DNA from: Craspedostauros australis
Taxonomy: Eukaryota; Bacillariophyta; Bacillariophyceae; Mastogloiales; Achnanthaceae
Length of the DNA: 64,000 nucleotides
Reading direction: 5' to 3'
Assembly (NCBI GenBank): GCA_026770025.1
Contig: JAMXDE010000045.1
Coordinates: 496,001 to 560,000 of the forward strand
Positions 9,646-20,070 of this stretch are shown here, in pieces. The translations under genes were made by a program, and so were the position numbers. Each line of letters starts with the position of its first letter. Position 1 is the stretch's first letter. The notes below the pieces were generated by a model. The model was not told the DNA's origin, searched no databases, and saw only the letters and a program-made list of their open reading frames with translations.

Positions 9646-11577
9646 ACATCCATCCACCACAAGAACCCATCGTCGCATGGAGGGAGGCCCATCGTGAGAG
9701 TTTCGGGCCCCTGGGGATCATCCTCGAATTTCGTGACTTGACCGAGACGTGCATAACATCACAACAATCGCACTTGGATTTGTTCGTGACACTTCGTCAC
9801 ACAGATCTGCTGCCCCTCATCCATTCTTGTTTCGCTCCGCTCCCCATGCAATCGACAGCATCAAGACTAAAGGGAGAGCCCATGAAAGCAAACGAACAAG
9901 AGATTGGATCGAATGAAGGATGGCGAAGTTGCCTTCCGCATCAATGTATTACGGGGAGGTACAGCCGTGTACCAGTAGTGTTGAAGTGCTTCATGTGATC
10001 TTTCGCAAACGCACCTGATTGTTGCAGAGAGCACGACTGGGACCCCAGGGGATGGAGTCTCTTGGGATGATCGATTTCATTCCTCCCCTGCCATCGCATC
10101 GCGAAGGATGTGGGGCCGACGATGCTCTGGACTTCCAATCGCAAGCGCTCAACGCAATCCTCTCGCGAAAGAGCTCCAATCCCAGGTGATATTCTGGTTG
10201 GAACAGGACATCGTCAAGGCTGATACCTCTTGTCACCTCCGTTCTTGACCAAAGTATGCGGACTCCAGAAGAGACAAACTCGGGAGTACTCGAATTGAAT
10301 CTCCACGATAAGATACTCTGTCTTTGCTACAAGTACGTATTATACGTACCTATTATACTTCCGTACTACTAAATACAACGTCTAGCATGATCATGGATAC
10401 CACAATCAACTTGGGCGCATCCGAATCATAGCGTACCTAACGTCCCAGGACATACGGCTATTCCGGGTAATCACACTCTTGTGAGCACAAGCCACGACCA
10501 ACAAGACAAGACAGGAGCACCTGTCTGCGACTTCCCCGGGACACCCTTGTCCCGCCGAAAAGACCCATTTGGCGGAAACCAAAACCGAGTTGCGCCAACA
10601 ATGATGCCAACGCCTCGAATTTCGCTTTTCGAAAGATGACATGTTAACGCATATAACCGTCAACGACACGATATGCCTAAACGTTCCAAAATTGTGTCTG
10701 GTAGGAAAACGCTCCAATCCCAACGCATGACGATTGGCATCATTTTCTCGATCACAAAATTGTCGGAAGAGAAAGCAAAATCGCAACAACAACACTATCA
10801 TCACGCCAGCTGTACGACAACGCGCACATTGCAACAAAGACGGTCACACAAATCACAACACCCACCCACTGCGATCCACCAAAGCGCAGAGGAAACGAAG
10901 CACACCACGACGCAACTCAAAGACAGAACGCAGCACAAGAACGCAAGAAAGAAAGCAAGGAACTGACGTGCCACCAATCAAGGACGCAGCATTGCCATAG
11001 AAAACAGAAGTCCGATCCTGTCCATCATTGCATCGACAGCACTCAAGTGGCCAACAGCAACGAGCACGACGCTCATCACATCCACACACTGAACGTAAGT
11101 CAACGATCCCTATGATGACAATGGCGGCGGCGGCAACTGCAATGCCGATGGCATGAACGGATGCCGACGACTGTTTCATTCGCGGCACTGGGAACAGCAA
11201 CTCTCTGTGCAACGAGACAACTGTGAGAGATTGCTGCTTTGGCCACCGTCGTCTGTGATTCCGCGGATGCAGCCACAGAGAATCGGTCTTGATGAACCCA
11301 GATCGGTAGAGTCAATGAGACTGCTTCTGGTTTGATTGCATTCTTCTGAAATCATCCACACACTCACAATATGCCAACAATCTTCGATTGCAAACTCATT
11401 TACTCTACTCTCTTGACGATCGCCCCTCCGCCACCTTCTCATCACCCCCCCCCCCCCCCCCCCCCCCCGCATGAATAATCCGCACAAATCAAACATCAAA
11501 CACCAACCGACCAACCAATCGATCCTTCCAATCATCTATGATGCCATACCCATACGCAGAATCTTTGAACAGAAATC
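9646..11577. other. Gene-free interval and upstream region of the Cys-rich P-T gene
   Basis: No supported gene is visible. The interval has a TACGTA/TACGTA palindromic patch (about 10330-10350), a CA-rich stretch (about 10770-10960), and, within 135 bp of the next start codon, a run of 24 C. Confidence 0.5.
11445..11468. repeat. Homopolymer run of 24 C
   Basis: Twenty-four consecutive C residues lie about 110 bp upstream of the start of the Cys-rich P-T protein gene. Such a run can form G-quadruplex or i-motif structure and is prone to length change. The exact count may be affected by sequencing. Confidence 0.85.
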
Positions 11578-13785
11578 ATGAAGTACCGGTTCAGTTCAGT
11601 CGTTCTGGCGCACATTGCCGCCACGGCCGCTGCTCTGGACGAGGAAGCAATCGTCTCCAACATCGACGTTCCAGCCGAACAGAGGCACATGCTCGCAGAT
11701 AACAGCGAGCTTGCTTGGTCGTCCTACGGCAAGGAAGAGGTGCAGAATACGGTGGACAAGGCTGATGAGAACGAGCGCACGAGAAGTCGCCGCACTAAGA
11801 AGTTCAAGAAGAAGAAAAAGGCCAGAATTCCAACGCGTTCCCTAGCCACCAAATCGCCCAAGTCCACCAAGTCTCCAAAGTCCACTAAGACGCCCAAGTC
11901 CACCAAAGCTCCCAAGGTCAACATCAGCGCCCCGTCTCCAGCAACCGGGGACGATACCACCAACGAAGGTAACGATGGTCTCGAGCCTGCTCCTGTGGAT
12001 GAGGTCAGTGGGGACGGTATCGTCGACGTGCCCGTGACGGACGAAGGCCTGGATGGCCCTTCGAGAGGAGAAGATTGGGAGGAGCCCGACAAGAACGAAG
12101 ATTTCGATGAGCCCGACGATGTTGGCGACGACGGTGAGAACTGGGACACCGCCTCGCCAACCTCGGCACCAACCACCAGACCAACCTTGATGCCAATCTC
12201 GACACCGACCTCGTCGCCGACTTCCAGACCGACTTCAATGCCAACAAAGCCATCTATCGAGGATATCACGATCTTTCCTCCACCAGCTGAGCCAACGGAC
12301 AGGCCAACAGGGTCACCAGTAAGCTCGCCCACATCTTCACCCACAAGTCATCCGACTGCTTCGCCAATCAGCAGCCCAACATCGGAACCAACTTCCGCAC
12401 CGACTTCGCACCCAACCTCACGGCCAACAAACCAACCAACGTCTGCACCAACCTCTATGCCCACCGAGATGCAGGGTGGATCGCAGAATGAGGCAGACTC
12501 CACATCTCCACCCACACCCGGACTGGTGGCATTCCCAACTTCTATGCCAACGACTAGACCGACATCCATGCCAACATCTGGACCAACATCCATGCCAACA
12601 CCTGGGCCCACGTCCACGCCGTCTGAGGCGCCAGTATCACCTCCGACGTCGGTGCCGACATCCGGACCCACAGTGATGCCAACCGCGGCGGACACTGACT
12701 CACTGAGCACCAACTCAACAGCGTCGCCCACGCAGCCCATCGCAACCGACCTCGACCCACTGAGAGCTGCTTTCTTCAGCACCTTGGGAACTCCAGGCGA
12801 CGACAGCGGTGCCAAGTTGTTGTCCACCATCCAGAGCAAGGAGGACCTTGCCAATATCTTCGCGAAGCAGGCCACAACCGCGGCCGGCGTCGACCTCTTC
12901 AATGCCATGAAGGATAAGACCGGCGTCCTCGAACAATTCAGCGCCGCTGCCGACGCCGCCGTTGGCGAGATCTTCACTGGAAGAGGCGCCGATGCGATCG
13001 CCTGGTGCCAGGAGGACGGCTCCGGAAGAAGCTGCTGCCCCGGCGGCGCCATGGACTGCTCGTGGATCGGCATCGCCTCCATCTCCTCCGACAGCTGCAT
13101 CGGCGCATCCGCCTGCACGAATCTGATGGAACAGGCAGTCGTGTTCCAGGACACATGCACGGCCGACAAGAGTTGCTCCGCCTTCGGATACTCATCAGGA
13201 CCAGGCCAGGTCTCCACGATCGGGCCCTACGCCTGCAACGCCGTGAGCAGTTGCTACAGCATTGGCATCAACTCGATCGGTTCCAACACTGTTATGCCAA
13301 ACGCCTGCACCGGCTTCAAGTCCTGCGCCACCATCGCCGCAGGAACGTACAAGTACAAGATCGTCATCCCCGACAAGCCGAACGAGCCACCGGAGAACAA
13401 CAAACGCAGGGCTGACGTCTACATCGGCAAGGGTTCCTGCAAGGGCTCCAGAGCGTGCTACTACATGAGCACGTACTACAACTACTACAACTCCAGCACC
13501 GGCGTTACCAACGCCTACAACAAGTTCGGCGGCAACGTGCACATCGGCGCCGAATCGTGCCTCCCGCAGGAATCGTGCAAGTACATCGGATACGCCTACT
13601 ACTTCTCCGCCGACATCACGCTGGGCGACAACGTGTGCAACTCGCAGCAGATGAACTCGTTCGAGACCTGCAAGAGATGCGCCAGCTTGTCACGCAACCT
13701 CAAATGGGGCGAACTGTGTCACACAGAGACGGCGAACTTCACCATCCTGTCCGGCAGCGCGTGTCCGAAGCCGTACTGCACTTAG
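11578..13785 (+). CDS. Secreted P-T-repeat, Cys-rich surface protein
   Basis: The 735-residue protein begins with a signal peptide (MKYRFSSVVLAHIAATAAA). A Lys-rich stretch follows, with repeated KSPKSTK-type units (about residues 75-118) and an acidic Asp/Glu segment (about 125-190). Long P-T-S-x repeats run from about 190 to 375. The C-terminal third is Cys-rich (about 470-735), built from C-x5-C-x3-G units such as DSCIGASACTNLM and GPYACNAVSSCYSIG. This layout is common in diatom secreted proteins and suggests an extracellular matrix or adhesion role with O-glycosylated or stiff P-T stalks; the exact function is unknown. It is the intact paralogue of the broken locus at 778-3500. The gene is a single exon, and the antisense frame rich in VG is only a shadow of the P-T codons. 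Confidence 0.85.
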   Translation: MKYRFSSVVLAHIAATAAALDEEAIVSNIDVPAEQRHMLADNSELAWSSYGKEEVQNTVDKADENERTRSRRTKKFKKKKKARIPTRSLATKSPKSTKSPKSTKTPKSTKAPKVNISAPSPATGDDTTNEGNDGLEPAPVDEVSGDGIVDVPVTDEGLDGPSRGEDWEEPDKNEDFDEPDDVGDDGENWDTASPTSAPTTRPTLMPISTPTSSPTSRPTSMPTKPSIEDITIFPPPAEPTDRPTGSPVSSPTSSPTSHPTASPISSPTSEPTSAPTSHPTSRPTNQPTSAPTSMPTEMQGGSQNEADSTSPPTPGLVAFPTSMPTTRPTSMPTSGPTSMPTPGPTSTPSEAPVSPPTSVPTSGPTVMPTAADTDSLSTNSTASPTQPIATDLDPLRAAFFSTLGTPGDDSGAKLLSTIQSKEDLANIFAKQATTAAGVDLFNAMKDKTGVLEQFSAAADAAVGEIFTGRGADAIAWCQEDGSGRSCCPGGAMDCSWIGIASISSDSCIGASACTNLMEQAVVFQDTCTADKSCSAFGYSSGPGQVSTIGPYACNAVSSCYSIGINSIGSNTVMPNACTGFKSCATIAAGTYKYKIVIPDKPNEPPENNKRRADVYIGKGSCKGSRACYYMSTYYNYYNSSTGVTNAYNKFGGNVHIGAESCLPQESCKYIGYAYYFSADITLGDNVCNSQQMNSFETCKRCASLSRNLKWGELCHTETANFTILSGSACPKPYCT

Positions 13786-14340
13786 GCGGTGATGGATGAA
13801 GAATGATGGATGAATGGTGGATGATGGATGGATAGATGGATGCTGAAGAAGGCAATACCAAAGATGAAAGATGTAACAGCGACAGGAACTCGCCCCGCTC
13901 TGAGGACAGTACTCGCAGATGACACAGCACAGTACAATGCAACACAATGCACGACCATCATCCATCCTCTGTTCGCAAGTCGATGTTGCGGGCAGTGTTT
14001 GCAGACTTCGGTTGATCTGATCAGAGCACGCCGCTTGGAGCGGTGATACAATTCGTACACAGTAGTAGGTATGTGAGCACCTCTGCATGAACATGGCCAC
14101 AATGTAAAACTAGAAAACAGAAAGAGAAAAGAGAGCAAGAAAGAGAGAGAGAAAGAGAGAGCGAGGGTGAAGAATAATGTCTTGCTGGAGCGTTGTACTA
14201 TTGGGTGTTGATGTGGTGGTGCACAAAATACGACATCCAATCCCATCTAGTTTCCATAGCGCAGGCTAGTAACAACATTCGAAAAGATTCCTTGTGCGAA
14301 CGGAAGCCAACAAACGCAAACACAACGCAACACAACAAAG
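13786..14340. other. Gene-free interval before the piggyBac-like element
   Basis: The interval holds the 3' flank of the P-T gene, GATGGAT-type short repeats (about 13790-13840) and a purine tract of mixed GA/AAG units at about 14113-14166. No coding frame is supported. Confidence 0.5.
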
Positions 14341-14344
14341 CGAG

Positions 14345-14360
14345 TGCCTCAAAGAGCCGG
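14345..14360 (+). repeat. Left outer inverted repeat of the piggyBac-like element
   Basis: TGCCTCAAAGAGCCGG, identical to the reverse complement of 18100-18115. Three tandem TGTTTGGCGA-type units follow at 14368-14400. Confidence 0.8.
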
Positions 14361-14969
14361 ACCCAAATGTTTGGCGATGTTTGGCGATGTTTGGCGATGA
14401 TTGGCTACAGATTTTGGACCCGTTTTTCCCAAACTCAGACTTAAACTTATAGACACTCAATCGAATATCTCTTTGCATCTACCTAAACTTAAGACTCAGG
14501 GCTATCCAGGCAAGCAATAGCATTATCTTGTTGTTACTACTATCTAGTCGATCTTTTTGTGTTTGTTGACCCCCTTGGTGTGGTTTTGCCTTCGGACGAC
14601 GGACGGACCGGGTTTTGTTTGGCGATGTTTGGCTACAAGTAGAATTCTACAGGAGTCCGGTAGGATCTGGCCTCTTTTTTCGAGAAATTCGACTCGCCAT
14701 CTTTGAAGTCTCCGGACTTAGCGATCTTTGGCCCAATCTGCACAATAGATATCATTTCAGAATCCTCTCTCCGAGTTGGTCACAACCATATGGTCTATAT
14801 TGTGTTTGAGTGCGATGATATGGAGGTATGCTTGCGTTTAGTGCTCCCATGCCAATCGGAATGCTATTTGACCACTCGGATCCACTCTCGGAAGCATGTC
14901 TGAAAATTAAATTCCGTTGTTCGCGTCATCATGACGTCATGAGGAGGACATAGCAACACGACTGCGACC

Positions 14970-17612
14970 ATGGCAACAGCAACAGATGCAACACCAACAA
15001 CAGGTGCAGCACCAGCTTTTCTCTACCCCAACCGACATCGCCCTCCTCTCTATCTACTCTCCACTGAACATCGCACCATGAAGATCCACCCTGGAAGCCA
15101 TGTATCTAGTCCCTGCGGACCTCTTGTGACCTCTGCAAACAGCAAGGGCAAGGTCCGAAGCATCCTGTACGGTGTCGTCCTCAAGTCCCTCCCCAAGAAT
15201 CACTGGGTTGTGCACTGGCGTTCCATCAACGCAGTGTGTGAACATGCAGGTACCAAGCTGACTCTCCTGGACAAGACGCGAGTCGATTTGGACAGCAGCT
15301 GTGTCGAGGAGCTCATCCGCACGCAGAGTGTTGGGAAAGGATCAGCTGATCTAGACAAACTGTACAAGACTTCGCGATACCACAAGCTCTGTCACACCAC
15401 ATCAACGTTCAGTGACACATCTTACTCGCAACGCTCCAATGTCTCATCCCTTCCTAACAGCGCATCAGCCAGCCATGGCACAGACATGGACGTCTCCAAC
15501 CGAAACACGGATGGATCTGCGCCAGGAATCTCGATTTGCGGCAACGATGATGCAACAGGTGACCTGCATTCAACGTTTGACCCGAGCACAGGCGATTTGC
15601 TCGCGGGTGATGAATTCAACTACATCATGCTACGTGAACAAGAGCCAGCAGGATACTCACACATGGAGGAGAAGAATGAATTGATGAATACTACAGTCAC
15701 AGTTGGCAAGCAGAAGAATGCAACATCGTGGACAGTCGTTGATGACGATTCTATTCAACACCGCAACGACGAGCCTCAAACCAAGCTTGGTGTGGCAGGT
15801 TTTGACTTTGGCAAAAAATGTTTGCGAGATGACACCAACCGTGACCGGATTAACCTGCTGGGACTGGTGCAACATCTGTGGCCAGGCGACTGGAAGCAAC
15901 AAATCGACGCTCTCAACAGGCGAATCATCGCAGGCGTAATTGATGTTGGCGGGAGGCGCAACCAAGACCCTGTGTCGGAGCGCGAACTGTGGGTGTTTTT
16001 TGGGATCATGCTTGTTGGCAAGCTGGATTCCACCACAAAGCTCTGGGGCGACTGGATGAGTGAAGGCTTCTGTGACGTAAGAGATCTCACGAAGCACATG
16101 CCTTTCCACCGATTCAAGCACATCCGCGAACACTTCATTCCTTACCTGTTCTCTGACCCGGCCAGGCAACACAGCGACAAGTGGTGGCAAATTCAACCTG
16201 AGGTGGAGTTATTCAACAAACGTCGTTGTGACACGATCATTCCGGGTCAGGTAAAAGTCATGGACGAAAGCATGACTGCGTATAAGCCTCGTCTGACGCC
16301 CACTGGAAACCTTCCACATCTGACGCACATTCCGCGCAAGCCGGAACCACTTGGGGTGGAGTTTAAAACCGTTGCTGATGGCGAAACCGGTATCATGCTT
16401 CATTTGGAGATTCAACGCGGAAAGCGAGAGATGGACAAGGCCGATCACGTGAGAGATTGTGGGAAAGCAACTATTGCCTGTTCTCTGCGCATGGCTCTGG
16501 CAACGCATGACATTGGGCGAAACAACATCCACATCGACACGTCAGAGTTTTCCTTCCCAAGAAGCATTTTCATTGGAGATTCGTGGTTCGCCTCTGTGCA
16601 GACGTGCTCGGAGATTGCTGTGAAGGCAAATTCAGGATTCATTGGAATCATCAAAACCTCGTCCGCCGGCTTCCCACTCAAGTTCCTCCAAGAAAAGATG
16701 AGTGACTGGCCCTCCGGAACACAGCTGCTTCTGAAACGCAACCGCGACGATGGGGATGTTGATCGTGATGATACCGCATCAGAAATATACGCCCTGGGAT
16801 ACAAGTACTCGCGCAATTCAGTGATTCCATTTGTGTTCTCCTCTGGATCAGGACATTTGGGGGCATCCACACCCTACATCGCAAGATGGATCGACGACGA
16901 ACGCAGGCATCGAACGAAGGAGGTTCCACGACCCGAGGTGGCGAGTAAGTATTTTGGTGCATGCAATGCCGTGGACACGCACAATCATGTTCGCCAAGAT
17001 GTGTTGGGACTCGAGAGGATCTGGGTGACAAAGGACGGGTATTTCCGCCTGGTGACAACTTTGTTCGCCCTCACTGTCGTGGATGCAATGAAGGCGTACA
17101 CGTGTCATCTCGGTTCTCGCCACAGGCACAAACAGGTTACACTGCGAACCTTCATCAACATGCTCGCGCAGGACATGATCTGCAACGACGAACATGACAC
17201 GCCGCGGTGTCTGGAAACCACATCTATTCTGCCACAAGGGCACGCTTGCAATAACGTGGACGATGGGGCGAAAGCATCCAACGAGCCAAACGACAGCGCG
17301 ACCAACAACAACAGCCAACCACAACAGCAACAGAAACAATCATCACACCGAAGCGGCCATCACCACCTGGTGAAATCACAGAAAAAACTGCCAAATGTGT
17401 ACAAGGATCGGAAAGGGCGCTTGAGACGAGGACAGAGATCTGCTCGAGAACGATGTATCGTCTGCAACAAGCTGGTTGTCTTCGTCTGCGAACATTGTCC
17501 ATCAGCTGCGCCTGGGACGCCCGTGTGGTGCTGCCCAGCAGTCCCAAAAAAAAGTGACACCCGCACATGCTTCCACACACATGCCACGAGCGACGAGGGA
17601 AATTCACACTAA
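14970..17612 (+). CDS. piggyBac-like transposase (DDE_Tnp_1_7 type)
   Basis: This 880-residue frame has the three catalytic Asp residues of piggyBac transposases in typical surroundings: VMDESMTAYK (D432), FIGDSWFASV (D537) and NAVDTHNH (D669). The C-terminus has a Cys/His cluster starting at CIVCNKL (C829) and continuing through CEHCP and WCCP to CFHTH, like the Cys-rich end that binds the terminal repeats in piggyBac. The N-terminal ~290 residues are poorly structured, and a Gln/Asn/Ser-rich linker precedes the Cys cluster. The start ATG has a good context (gcgaccATGGC). An AATAAA lies just after the stop. No frameshift or stop is present, so the protein may be active or recently domesticated; the flanking inverted repeats favour a mobile element. 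Confidence 0.9.
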   Translation: MATATDATPTTGAAPAFLYPNRHRPPLYLLSTEHRTMKIHPGSHVSSPCGPLVTSANSKGKVRSILYGVVLKSLPKNHWVVHWRSINAVCEHAGTKLTLLDKTRVDLDSSCVEELIRTQSVGKGSADLDKLYKTSRYHKLCHTTSTFSDTSYSQRSNVSSLPNSASASHGTDMDVSNRNTDGSAPGISICGNDDATGDLHSTFDPSTGDLLAGDEFNYIMLREQEPAGYSHMEEKNELMNTTVTVGKQKNATSWTVVDDDSIQHRNDEPQTKLGVAGFDFGKKCLRDDTNRDRINLLGLVQHLWPGDWKQQIDALNRRIIAGVIDVGGRRNQDPVSERELWVFFGIMLVGKLDSTTKLWGDWMSEGFCDVRDLTKHMPFHRFKHIREHFIPYLFSDPARQHSDKWWQIQPEVELFNKRRCDTIIPGQVKVMDESMTAYKPRLTPTGNLPHLTHIPRKPEPLGVEFKTVADGETGIMLHLEIQRGKREMDKADHVRDCGKATIACSLRMALATHDIGRNNIHIDTSEFSFPRSIFIGDSWFASVQTCSEIAVKANSGFIGIIKTSSAGFPLKFLQEKMSDWPSGTQLLLKRNRDDGDVDRDDTASEIYALGYKYSRNSVIPFVFSSGSGHLGASTPYIARWIDDERRHRTKEVPRPEVASKYFGACNAVDTHNHVRQDVLGLERIWVTKDGYFRLVTTLFALTVVDAMKAYTCHLGSRHRHKQVTLRTFINMLAQDMICNDEHDTPRCLETTSILPQGHACNNVDDGAKASNEPNDSATNNNSQPQQQQKQSSHRSGHHHLVKSQKKLPNVYKDRKGRLRRGQRSARERCIVCNKLVVFVCEHCPSAAPGTPVWCCPAVPKKSDTRTCFHTHATSDEGNSH

Positions 17613-17614
17613 TC

Positions 17615-17620
17615 AATAAA
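17615..17620 (+). terminator. Likely polyadenylation signal AATAAA of the piggyBac-like gene
   Basis: AATAAA begins three bases after the stop codon of the transposase; a T-rich sequence follows downstream. The overlap with the end of the gene is very tight. Confidence 0.4.
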
Positions 17621-18099
17621 TACACTTACATACAGTATAATCTGTGTGCGTGTGGAGAGGGCATCAATTGATTGATTTGACTGTGTTGTTGTCCCTCGCC
17701 AAGGGTGTTGGCGATTCTTCGTGAACGAAATTGTGAGGAGGGGAAGCGAAGATGATGTGTGTGACGAGTCCAAACGTGCCTGTGGTGCCCAAACACGTCT
17801 CGAATGCCTGAACGCATTCGTGAATGATGGAGGTGCTTGACAGATCACATCAGTGCTCACCGAGCAAGAGAGAAACGGCCACCAAACTTTAGGATTGTAT
17901 ATATAAACTATATACTATGCTACAATATAAATACGAGTACAGGATGGCCCATACGAGCTAAGTCCGGAGAGTTTAACTTTGGTTGATGCTGTTGTTGGCC
18001 TTTTTTTGTTCGGGACTTAAGTAGAAAATGTACTACATTCTACAGAGCAGTTTCTGTGATCCAAACATCGCCAAACATCGCCAATTTGTTTGGCTACAG

Positions 18100-18115
18100 C
18101 CGGCTCTTTGAGGCA
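18100..18115 (-). repeat. Right outer inverted repeat of the piggyBac-like element
   Basis: This is the reverse complement of 14345-14360. It ends only 138 bp before the start codon of the hydrolase at 18254, so the element end lies in that gene's promoter or leader. Confidence 0.8.
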
Positions 18116-18253
18116 CGAGCGAACACCAACACTCCTCACAATCCAACGATTGCGCGCTTCGCCCAGTCTCTCGGATTCCCAACAAGCCATCCAGGCCATC
18201 ATACCTACTGCAGCTACCACCATAACACACCCTGAGGGAAGTGCGTCACAACC

Positions 18254-19351
18254 ATGCTCCCGGGCCACTTGGATCCACGACAAACGAAGCGACCGCACGA
18301 GAACCGCTTGTCGCAGCCTCGGCCGCCGCCGTCGCTGTGCGTCACGGGCGCGCTGTGCCAAATGGGCCGCGCCGGACGCGTTGCCTACAAGATCTTCCGC
18401 CCGCGGCAGATGAAGCCGATCAAGTACCCAATCCACATGCCCGGGTTCGCGGCGCCGCTGATCGCCCTGCACGGCGGTCCGTCCATTCCCAGCAACTACC
18501 TGCTGCCGCTGGTGAACGGCGTGACGGACCGCGCCATCGTGCTGTACGATCAATTCGGATGTGGCCGATCGCCGCGGCCCGCTGCCGGGAGTCGGTTCTC
18601 GTTGGATGATGCCGTGCAGGATCTGCACGTGCTGCTGAAGACCTTGCAATCGAACCTGTCGATGCAGTCGTATCATCTGTACGGGCATTCGTTCGGCGGG
18701 ATTTTGGCGTACGAGTATCTGCGGTGGCAGGCGGGTCGAGAGGAAGATGCAACGGCGATGCCACGCTGCCTCTCGCTGGTGCTGGCCAGCTCACCGACGT
18801 CCACAGAACTCATCGAGAAGGAATCGCAGCGCCTCCTGCAGGAACTGCGGACGAACAATCCGGGCGTGTACCTGGAGAACGACGACGACGACAATGATGA
18901 GCAGACCGACGACACCGCGAATGCCCGCGCCGCATCCTACCCCAACGCCAGCCTCTCGTCTCTGAGCATCGATCCCGCCGCCACCGCATCACAAACCGAC
19001 GCCCGACTCACGCTCGCGCAGGCCTTCGCCCAACGGCACGAATGTCGCCTCGATCAATGGCCGCTGGCGCTGATCGACGCGCACGCCCAGGCCGGACCCA
19101 TCTCGTGGCGCGGCATGAACGCGCTGGGACCCTACGTCGCCCAACGCAGTGCCGCGACGTTGCCACCGTGCATGTTGATGCGCGGGCAGCACGATCTGTG
19201 CACGCAAATCTGCATGGATGCGTGGCCGAAGCTGCTGAGCGTGAAGCGGATTCACGTGTTGAGTGATTGTTCCCATTACGGGATGTTGGAAGACGAGCAT
19301 GCGTACGGTGCGGCCATGGTGGGGTTCATGAAGCAGTACGATGCGGAATAG
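18254..19351 (+). CDS. Alpha/beta hydrolase, prolyl iminopeptidase-like
   Basis: The 365-residue enzyme has the hallmarks of the proline iminopeptidase group of alpha/beta hydrolases: an oxyanion-hole segment ALHGGP (residues ~76-81), the nucleophile elbow GHSFGG (S146), an acid in RGQHD (D314) and a His in DCSHYG (H341). It would remove N-terminal Pro or other residues from peptides, or hydrolyse a small ester or amide; substrate cannot be read from sequence. A low-complexity acidic insert (ENDDDDNDEQTDD, about residues 208-220) sits in the lid region. No targeting signal is obvious. The gene is GC-rich relative to its flanks. The start chosen is the first ATG after the transposon end; a start within the following 40 residues is possible. 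Confidence 0.85.
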   Translation: MLPGHLDPRQTKRPHENRLSQPRPPPSLCVTGALCQMGRAGRVAYKIFRPRQMKPIKYPIHMPGFAAPLIALHGGPSIPSNYLLPLVNGVTDRAIVLYDQFGCGRSPRPAAGSRFSLDDAVQDLHVLLKTLQSNLSMQSYHLYGHSFGGILAYEYLRWQAGREEDATAMPRCLSLVLASSPTSTELIEKESQRLLQELRTNNPGVYLENDDDDNDEQTDDTANARAASYPNASLSSLSIDPAATASQTDARLTLAQAFAQRHECRLDQWPLALIDAHAQAGPISWRGMNALGPYVAQRSAATLPPCMLMRGQHDLCTQICMDAWPKLLSVKRIHVLSDCSHYGMLEDEHAYGAAMVGFMKQYDAE

Positions 19352-20070
19352 AGTGGAGGAGTGGAGAGCTGAGTTGAGTCGAGTTGGTTGTGAAGGGTAT
19401 TTCAATTTGACAGAAAAATAACGGTTTTGTAACCACAAATAACGTAATTTCAACGCAACCAATTCCAACCTCACCAAGAACGAATGAACCGTGGGAGTTG
19501 CTGTGGATGACGATGTCAGCACAACAAGAACGCTGGGTGTTCTGATTTTGGGGGGAGGTTGACGCGCAACAGAAGATGCGCAAGAGACGCACAGAAACAG
19601 AGGCTCGGGAGAAACGGAGAGAGCAAGAAAGGAGGTCAAAGAACAAGAACGCAGACCAAGCAAGAGACCAAGAAAGCAGCAGCACCAAACAGTCAACAGG
19701 AGTTGTATGCAGTGCACTCAAAAGAGGGAGAGCAATCGTGAACTTGCATCCCATACTACTACAAGCAACACACATACGACTCATAGGACAATAGACCGTC
19801 CTCGAACTCATCGCAGGAGCGGAGACAAAGAAGCGTCTTCCCCATCTCGTCATTGATCATTCGGAACGACGCATGCTGTTGAGGATCACTGTCTGGAATA
19901 CTGGATACTATTCTACGTGCTATTGTATGAGTAGTATAGAATACTATTCTATATTACTAGACCGTTAGTAGTACTCCCACAATCGAGAGGAGAGAGACAG
20001 CATCAGCATCATCAGCATCAGCACAAGGGACAATCCAAGCGAGCAGCACTCCGACACATCCTGTACGGTC
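19352..20070. other. Gene-free interval between hydrolase and SPRY gene
   Basis: No gene is supported. The interval has a purine-rich segment (about 19570-19700) and TACTATTC-type repeats (about 19905-19970). Confidence 0.5.

Larger units (their letters stand above)
14345..18115 (+). mobile_element. piggyBac-like DNA transposon with inverted ends
   Basis: The outer limits are set by a perfect 16-bp inverted pair, TGCCTCAAAGAGCCGG (14345-14360) and its reverse complement (18100-18115). Both are followed inward by copies of TTTGGCGATG and TTTGGCTACA. The flanking bases are CGAG on both sides (14341-14344 and 18116-18119), a possible 4-bp target duplication. A second inverted pair lies inside: CTCCGGACTTAGC at 14710-14722 against 17957-17969. 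A different reading places the true piggyBac ends at TTAA motifs (TTAAACT at 14441-14447 and AGTTTAA at 17970-17976) inside an older foldback element. The element carries one transposase gene, 14970-17612. Confidence 0.7.
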
